Below the pieces are notes generated by a model, which saw only the letters and a program-made list of their open reading frames with translations, was not told the DNA's origin and ran no database searches. 64,000 nt of DNA from Acinetobacter tandoii DSM 14970 = CIP 107469 (GTDB lineage Bacteria; Pseudomonadota; Gammaproteobacteria; Pseudomonadales; Moraxellaceae). This document shows positions 59,070 to 64,000 of this stretch, one piece after another (the stretch's first letter is position 1; each line of letters begins with the position of its first letter). The position numbers were made by a program, and so were the translations under genes. The DNA is taken from positions 392,188 to 456,187 of the forward strand of contig NZ_KE007365.1 in NCBI RefSeq assembly GCF_000400735.1. The letters run 5' to 3'.

Positions 59070-61691
59070 ATGAATTCTTCTTTATCCACCAACCCTTCAA
59101 ATAATAAAGCACGAGATCCGCAAAACCACTTGATTACTGCATTCGAGCAAACCGAAATTCAAAACACATTCAATCAAACACGTTTAAAATCAGAACAACT
59201 CACCCATATCCCAAATTTAACCAACATTCCGACTTCAACTAAACGTATTAAACCGCTCAATAATTTTCTTGGACAAGACCGTGCACGTGCTTCTGTAGAA
59301 GCAGGCATTGCTTTACCGTATTCTGGCTATAATATTTTTGCTGTAGGTACTGCGGGCTTAGGTAAACGCACCATGGTTAAACGCCTGTTGCAACAACACG
59401 CCAAAACCATGCCCACACCAAATGACTGGGTTTATGTCAATAATTTCAAGTCATCTCGCCAACCGATTGCGCTTCAACTCCCTGCGGGACAAGCACCCAA
59501 ATTTCAGGCCCTACTACACCAAACATGGCAAACCATCTTAAAGCAACTTGAACGTCGCTTTACGACTGAAACCTATCACAATCGTATTGAACTAATTCGC
59601 CAACAAACAGGTGACGAACAACAACAAGCCTTGGTTGAATTAACCAAAGAAGGCGAAGAACTCAGTTTGAAATTAGTCACGCGCCATGATGAGCACTGTT
59701 TTATTCCTGTGCAATTTAAAGACGATCAACTACAAGAGATGTCGCAAAAGGATCTGGATGCATTAAATAGCAAACAGCGCGCAGAAATTGTCTCAAACAT
59801 GCGCTATATGGATAAAAAGCTCGAGCGTTTAGGTCTGCACTTAGGTGATCTAGAAGATGACGCACGTGACAAAGTTCAAGAACTGAATCGTGAAATTGCC
59901 AATCAAGTGGTCATGCCGCGTATTGATCTATTACTTAATAAGTTTTCTAAAGTTGAGGGTCTAGCCGAATACTTAAAACTTTATGCCGAAGACATTATTA
60001 ACAATGTTGAGATTGTACTTGAGCAAGAAGAAGATGATTTCACACCCGGGCTGTTTAGCCGAGTACCAGCGCGTTATCAAGCCAATATTATTGTAACCTA
60101 TAAGCCAAATAGTGGTGCGCCTGTCATTTTTGAAGACTTCCCAACCCACTACAATTTATTGGGGCATGTCGAACAACTCACACAACACGGCACAATTACC
60201 ACTGATTTCACGCTGATTCGTCCAGGTTCATTGCATAAAGCCAATGGGGGTTTCCTCATGCTTGAAGCAGAACAATTACTCGAACAACCTTATGCATGGC
60301 AAGGTTTGAAGCGTGCACTCAAATCTGGAAAATTAAAGCTTTCTTCGCTTGAACACATGTTAACGCTTACGGGCAGTATTTCTATTGAACCAGAAGCAAT
60401 ACCGCTCAATATCAAAGTCGTATTATTGGCAGAGCCAGAAGTCTATTATGAAATTTTGGAACTCGAACCTGAACTCGGTAGTGTTTTTAAAATTCGTGCC
60501 GATTTTACCGATACACTGCAACGTAATGACGCCAATGAACAAGCTTATATGCAGTTGATTGCAGATTATGTGCAAGCCGATAAATTATTACCTTTTGATC
60601 GCTCAGCCTTGGCTGCTTTGCTCACAGATTCGAGCCGCCAAGCCGAAGACCAAAGCTCCCTCTCGCTCCACGCGTTGACTTTGGGTGACCTAATTCGTGA
60701 AGCTCACCATCATGCTGTACAAGCAGGCGATAAAATTGTAGCTGACAAACATATTAATACTGCCTTACAACATCGTCAGTATCGCTTAGGCTATTTGCGT
60801 GAACTGTATTGGCAAGATCTCTCCCGTGGTACACAACTAATTGAAACACGTGGTCATCGCTTAGGACAAATCAATGCTTTATCCGTCATCCACTATGCAG
60901 ATGTTGAATTCGGCTTACCTTCTCGCCTAACAGCCTCCGTTTATCAAGGGGGTGGCGATATTCTTGATATTGAACGTAGTGTTGAACTCGGTGGCTCATT
61001 ACATGCCAAAGGCGTTCTTTTAATGTCGAGCTTCTTAAAAGCACATTTTGGTCGTGAGCAAATTCTGCATTTCTCTGCCGCCCTCGCCTTTGAACAAAGC
61101 TACGGTCAGGTCGATGGCGACAGTGCAACTGTTGCTGAGCTATCAGCGCTCATTTCTGCAATTAGCCAATTACCTATTGATCAGTCATGGGCAATTACTG
61201 GCTCTATGAACCAATTAGGTCAAGTACAACCTATTGGTGGCGTCAATGCCAAAATTGAAGGCTTCTTCGATGCCTGTAAACTACAAGGACTTACAGGTAA
61301 ACAAGGGGTTATTATTCCACGTCAAAACATGCAACATTTAATGTTGCGTCTTGATGTGCGCGAAGCCGTTGAACAAGGTCAATTCCATATTCATGCCATT
61401 GAAACGATTGATCAAGCTCTTGAAATTTTAATGGCTCGACCTGTAGGCACACTCGATAAAAAAGGTCGCTATAGCAAAGGATCAATCTACGCTGCGGTCA
61501 TGGAACAGCTTGAATATTGGCAGGCAATCGAAGATGGTGCTGAAATTGAAGAAGCGCCAAAGAAAAAAAAGAAAAAAGCCAAAAAAGATAAGAAAAAAGC
61601 CAAAGTCCCTGAGCAATTGACTGATGAATTACTTAAAGAAAGTAGTGAAACAGTAGAAGTATCTGCAAGTGAGCCAAATCTTCAACACTAA
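59070..61691 (+). CDS. Lon-family ATP-dependent protease (LonB/COG1067-like)
   Basis: 873 residues from the first ATG at 59070; the frame is open to a TTG at 58983 and the true start is uncertain. The N-terminal ATPase region has FLGQDRARASVEAGIALPYSGYNIF and AVGTAGLGKRT, where Arg follows the Walker Lys. The C-terminal S16 protease domain has Ser685 in GDSATVAEL and Lys728 in GGVNAKIEGF, an intact dyad. A Lys-rich tail (KKKKKKAKKDKKKAK) precedes an acidic end. A soluble quality-control protease is expected. Confidence 0.86.
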   Translation: MNSSLSTNPSNNKARDPQNHLITAFEQTEIQNTFNQTRLKSEQLTHIPNLTNIPTSTKRIKPLNNFLGQDRARASVEAGIALPYSGYNIFAVGTAGLGKRTMVKRLLQQHAKTMPTPNDWVYVNNFKSSRQPIALQLPAGQAPKFQALLHQTWQTILKQLERRFTTETYHNRIELIRQQTGDEQQQALVELTKEGEELSLKLVTRHDEHCFIPVQFKDDQLQEMSQKDLDALNSKQRAEIVSNMRYMDKKLERLGLHLGDLEDDARDKVQELNREIANQVVMPRIDLLLNKFSKVEGLAEYLKLYAEDIINNVEIVLEQEEDDFTPGLFSRVPARYQANIIVTYKPNSGAPVIFEDFPTHYNLLGHVEQLTQHGTITTDFTLIRPGSLHKANGGFLMLEAEQLLEQPYAWQGLKRALKSGKLKLSSLEHMLTLTGSISIEPEAIPLNIKVVLLAEPEVYYEILELEPELGSVFKIRADFTDTLQRNDANEQAYMQLIADYVQADKLLPFDRSALAALLTDSSRQAEDQSSLSLHALTLGDLIREAHHHAVQAGDKIVADKHINTALQHRQYRLGYLRELYWQDLSRGTQLIETRGHRLGQINALSVIHYADVEFGLPSRLTASVYQGGGDILDIERSVELGGSLHAKGVLLMSSFLKAHFGREQILHFSAALAFEQSYGQVDGDSATVAELSALISAISQLPIDQSWAITGSMNQLGQVQPIGGVNAKIEGFFDACKLQGLTGKQGVIIPRQNMQHLMLRLDVREAVEQGQFHIHAIETIDQALEILMARPVGTLDKKGRYSKGSIYAAVMEQLEYWQAIEDGAEIEEAPKKKKKKAKKDKKKAKVPEQLTDELLKESSETVEVSASEPNLQH

Positions 61692-61714
61692 CTCAATCTG
61701 AACTCTAAACAATG

Positions 61715-61739
61715 ACCAGTCTTTCGAGGCTGGTTATTT
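61715..61739 (+). terminator. terminator after Lon-family gene
   Basis: ACCAG and CTGGT arms with inner CT/AG pairs and loop TTCG, followed by TATTT. 24 nt after the stop codon. The rest of 61740-61929 is AT-rich and probably holds the promoter of the next gene. Confidence 0.65.
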
Positions 61740-61929
61740 ATATTCACTTTTGAACAAAGGTATAAAAATCATCCAATATAATGAATAAAAATAGTATAAG
61801 TGATTTTATTCAAATATTTTTTTGCTATTGTATGACCTTATAAATCTCTAATAAAACTTGAGAATAAATCAGACATTTCATTTAAAAGAAATGTACTTCA
61901 AAATGTTTTTGTATAAAAATGAGGCAAGG

Positions 61930-62889
61930 ATGAACGAAACCGATCACGAAATTATTCAATTGTTCAAACTACATATTCATCCGCTATCCTTTAAACTGAC
62001 CGAAATGCTCAATGAGCATTTTTCACATCAGACAGAACGCCGAGGCTGTGGCTACACACAGGCAACTCGAGTATTGGCTGAATACATCAATACCACTCGA
62101 TTGCCACGAGATTTTTCTGATTTAAAACTTTTTAATCAATTTGAAACAAAAGGATTAAAAACTTTGCTGGAGCAATCTCAGTTCGCAATTTCAGATTGGC
62201 ATAATTTAGATCTAAATCATGCAGCACATACACTTCCTGACTCAACGCCTGAAGAGTTTAAGTTGGAAGTACAGCAGCAAATTAAACTGCAACAAAAACT
62301 CCGTGGGATTTCTTCACAGGCAACATTAGAAGAAAGTAAACTTTTATGTAGTTTAATTGCCGATATTATTTTACCTAGAACGTCTGCACAAACAGGTCTA
62401 GTCGAATTAAAAGCTTTAGAGGAAAAGCCTAAAGTGGGTTCATGCCCAATGGCAGAAAATTTCTTCCTTAAAATTGCGCATGGTCGTATGCTTAGACAAG
62501 GTGAAATCAATATTTTTGTCGATGAACAACAACAACCGATTTTATTAGAAAAATTAAATATGGGAGATAATCACTCTTGTATTAGCTTGAAACCTGTTTT
62601 AATGAATGGCGTATGTTTACCCGCTGGATCATTATTTTCTGTGAATTATGATCGTACCCTCATTCAGGAAAAATTAGCCAATCAGAAATTTAAAGGCTAC
62701 GTTATACCTTACTCAGCCATTAATGGGTTTTGGTTTTTACGCCTTACAACCTTAGCTGTTTCACCAGAAAATCGTGAACGAGCTTTTACAACACATTATA
62801 AACAGCAAGTTGATAATGGCTTATTTAGTCCAGGAACGACTCAACTCCAACAATTACGTGATATTGCATTAATGCAGATTCAAGGTTAG
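61930..62889 (+). CDS. conserved-looking hypothetical protein
   Basis: 319 residues from the ATG at 61930 with AAGG upstream; an open extension to 61858 has no ribosome site. No known family recognised. N-terminal part helical (HEIIQLFKLHIHPLSFKLTEMLNEHF), a central ETKGLKTLLEQ region, and a beta-rich C-terminal half (GEINIFVDEQQQPILLEKLNMGD; LPAGSLFSVNYD). No signal peptide. It lies 4 nt before the deacetylase-family gene, so the two are likely cotranscribed. Confidence 0.7.
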   Translation: MNETDHEIIQLFKLHIHPLSFKLTEMLNEHFSHQTERRGCGYTQATRVLAEYINTTRLPRDFSDLKLFNQFETKGLKTLLEQSQFAISDWHNLDLNHAAHTLPDSTPEEFKLEVQQQIKLQQKLRGISSQATLEESKLLCSLIADIILPRTSAQTGLVELKALEEKPKVGSCPMAENFFLKIAHGRMLRQGEINIFVDEQQQPILLEKLNMGDNHSCISLKPVLMNGVCLPAGSLFSVNYDRTLIQEKLANQKFKGYVIPYSAINGFWFLRLTTLAVSPENRERAFTTHYKQQVDNGLFSPGTTQLQQLRDIALMQIQG

Positions 62890-62893
62890 TCCG

Positions 62894-63760
62894 ATGCTTC
62901 AGGTTTGTTACTCTCCGCAGTACTTCGCACAAACTCATACCAATAGTATGGAGAAATTAACTGCGGTGGCTGAGGCATTAAAACCCTTAGGCATAGCAAA
63001 TTTTCATGAGCCTCATCCTCTATCAATAGAGAGTTTAAAGCAATTACATGCTCCTGAATATGTCGATGCATTTCATACAGGAAGTCCTGAAAAGATGGCA
63101 ACATTTCAGGGCTTTAAACCTTGGAACACGCAACTTAGAGATGCTGTTTATCAAATTAATGCAGGTCAAATTCTTGCAGCTGAATTAGCATGGAAACATC
63201 AAATTTCTGCCAATATTGCTCAAGGATTTCATCACGCTATTTATGATTTCGGTAGTTCATTTTGTACATTTAATGGTTTAGCACTCATCGCCCAAACATT
63301 TCCTAATAAACGTATTTTTGTACTCGATTGTGATCAACACGGAGGGAATGGAACAGCTGAGTTTACCAAGCGATACGAGAATCTATTTAATTATAGTATT
63401 TATGGACTTGCCTTTGGCTGCCCCACCTACGAACGTTCTGAAACCAGTCACATACATAAACATAGTGGGAATTTTAGCCAATATATCCTCGCCATTTATC
63501 AAGCCTTTAAAAGGGCAATTGAATGGAATGCCGATCTAATTGTTTATCAGGCTGGCATGGACTGTCACCAAAATGATCCTTGTGGTTCTACTTGGTTTAG
63601 CACCGAGTTAATAGAAAAACGGGATGAGATGATTTTCAGATTAGCTAAAAAACATCAGATTCCTTTGATGTTTGTCTTGGCTGGTGGCTATCAAGCCCTG
63701 CCTGAATTAGTTCAGCTCCATTTAAGCACTTTTAAAACTGCACACCAAATTTATTATTAG
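62894..63760 (+). CDS. histone deacetylase / AcuC-AphA family hydrolase
   Basis: 288 residues. Active-site signatures: His-His in AQGFHHAIYDFGSSFCTFNG, zinc ligands in VLDCDQHGGNGTAEF and the Asp in YQAGMDCHQNDPCGS, and the final LAGGYQALPE. Bacterial members deacetylate small molecules such as acetylpolyamines, or proteins. The substrate is not evident. Length is normal for the family. Terminator follows. Confidence 0.9.
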   Translation: MLQVCYSPQYFAQTHTNSMEKLTAVAEALKPLGIANFHEPHPLSIESLKQLHAPEYVDAFHTGSPEKMATFQGFKPWNTQLRDAVYQINAGQILAAELAWKHQISANIAQGFHHAIYDFGSSFCTFNGLALIAQTFPNKRIFVLDCDQHGGNGTAEFTKRYENLFNYSIYGLAFGCPTYERSETSHIHKHSGNFSQYILAIYQAFKRAIEWNADLIVYQAGMDCHQNDPCGSTWFSTELIEKRDEMIFRLAKKHQIPLMFVLAGGYQALPELVQLHLSTFKTAHQIYY

Positions 63761-63774
63761 AATAAGAACCAAAA

Positions 63775-63803
63775 AAATGCCAATGTGAGTTACATTGGCA
63801 TTT
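63775..63803. terminator. bidirectional terminator
   Basis: AAATGCCAATGT, loop GAGTT, ACATTGGCATTT: perfect 12-bp stem between the convergent deacetylase-family gene and the partial gene at the edge. Confidence 0.85.
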
Positions 63804-63820
63804 GAATAGCTTTGATTTTA

Positions 63821-64000
63821 TTAAGAAAAATCAAGACCTTTTTCAAAGCCTTTAAGTTCATAACGAGCCATAGCCAAGTTTGATTTAGCGCGGTCGAGTA
63901 CCAAATACAAAAATAATGATTCATTGGTATCTAATGGGCGAATTAAGTGGTATTGCTTACCCAAAGAAATAAGAATATCTTCAATATTATCATTGAGTTG
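63821..64000 (-). CDS. C-terminal part of roadblock/LC7-like protein (cut by window edge)
   Basis: The last 59 residues of a gene running in from the right edge; stop TAA at 63821-63823. The sequence ends [37 protein letters not shown]. The [15 protein letters not shown] pattern is like small roadblock/LC7 (MglB-type) proteins of this host group. Only the end is visible, so the family call is tentative. Confidence 0.6.
   Translation of the reverse strand, partial: QLNDNIEDILISLGKQYHLIRPLDTNESLFLYLVLDRAKSNLAMARYELKGFEKGLDFS

Overview
The window looks like a low-GC gammaproteobacterial chromosome, most likely Acinetobacter. That assignment rests on base composition, protein style and the set of chromosomal genes at the right; no database search was run. 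About two thirds of the window is phage DNA.

Layout. Positions 1 to about 7,610 are the right end of a first prophage (prophage 1), whose left end lies outside the window. It is a rightward operon with a YqaJ-type exonuclease, a RecT-like annealing protein, a UvrD-like helicase and many small proteins. It ends in a helix-turn-helix protein that converges on a tyrosine integrase. Positions 7,611 to 42,434 are a second, apparently complete siphovirus prophage (prophage 2). It is bounded by a 63-bp direct repeat that covers the 3' half of an intact tRNA-Val(GAC) gene at 42,390-42,466. Both prophages place a related integrase immediately beside a copy of this repeat, so they sit in tandem at one tRNA.

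Prophage 2, read right to left: integrase and helix-turn-helix partner; a rightward early operon of small genes (38,666-41,192); a repressor and a divergent Cro-like gene; a CII-like regulator; a Toprim primase and a DUF5906 helicase. Next come a cluster of 11 GTTACGGG/CCCGTAAC boxes (candidate origin) and a candidate Q-type antiterminator followed by a promoter and terminator arranged like lambda pR'-tR'. The leftward late operon then carries HNH nuclease, terminase, HK97-type head genes, a lambda-type tail (including a -1 frameshifted G/GT pair and a J-like tip protein), holins and a GH24 endolysin. Two genes of unknown function at the far left run the other way. The late operon holds at least eight intrinsic-terminator hairpins, which makes sense only if transcription is made processive, supporting the Q assignment.

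Positions 42,470 to 64,000 are chromosome: a tgpA-DUF58-moxR cluster, ybdD-cstA, divergent efp and epmB, a gene pair resembling a PilZ/atypical c-di-GMP protein plus a FimX-like effector with a degenerate EAL motif, rpmE, a bile-acid-symporter-family transporter, gloA, an ampG homologue with a large extra periplasmic segment, a Lon-family protease, an unknown gene, a histone-deacetylase-family hydrolase and a partial gene at the right edge.

The most interesting signals are non-coding and shared by the prophages. Each has three 11-12 bp direct repeats plus one inverted copy between its integrase and the attachment core, in the same geometry but with a different sequence. In addition, one arm of the tRNA terminator lies in the attachment core and each prophage supplies the other arm.
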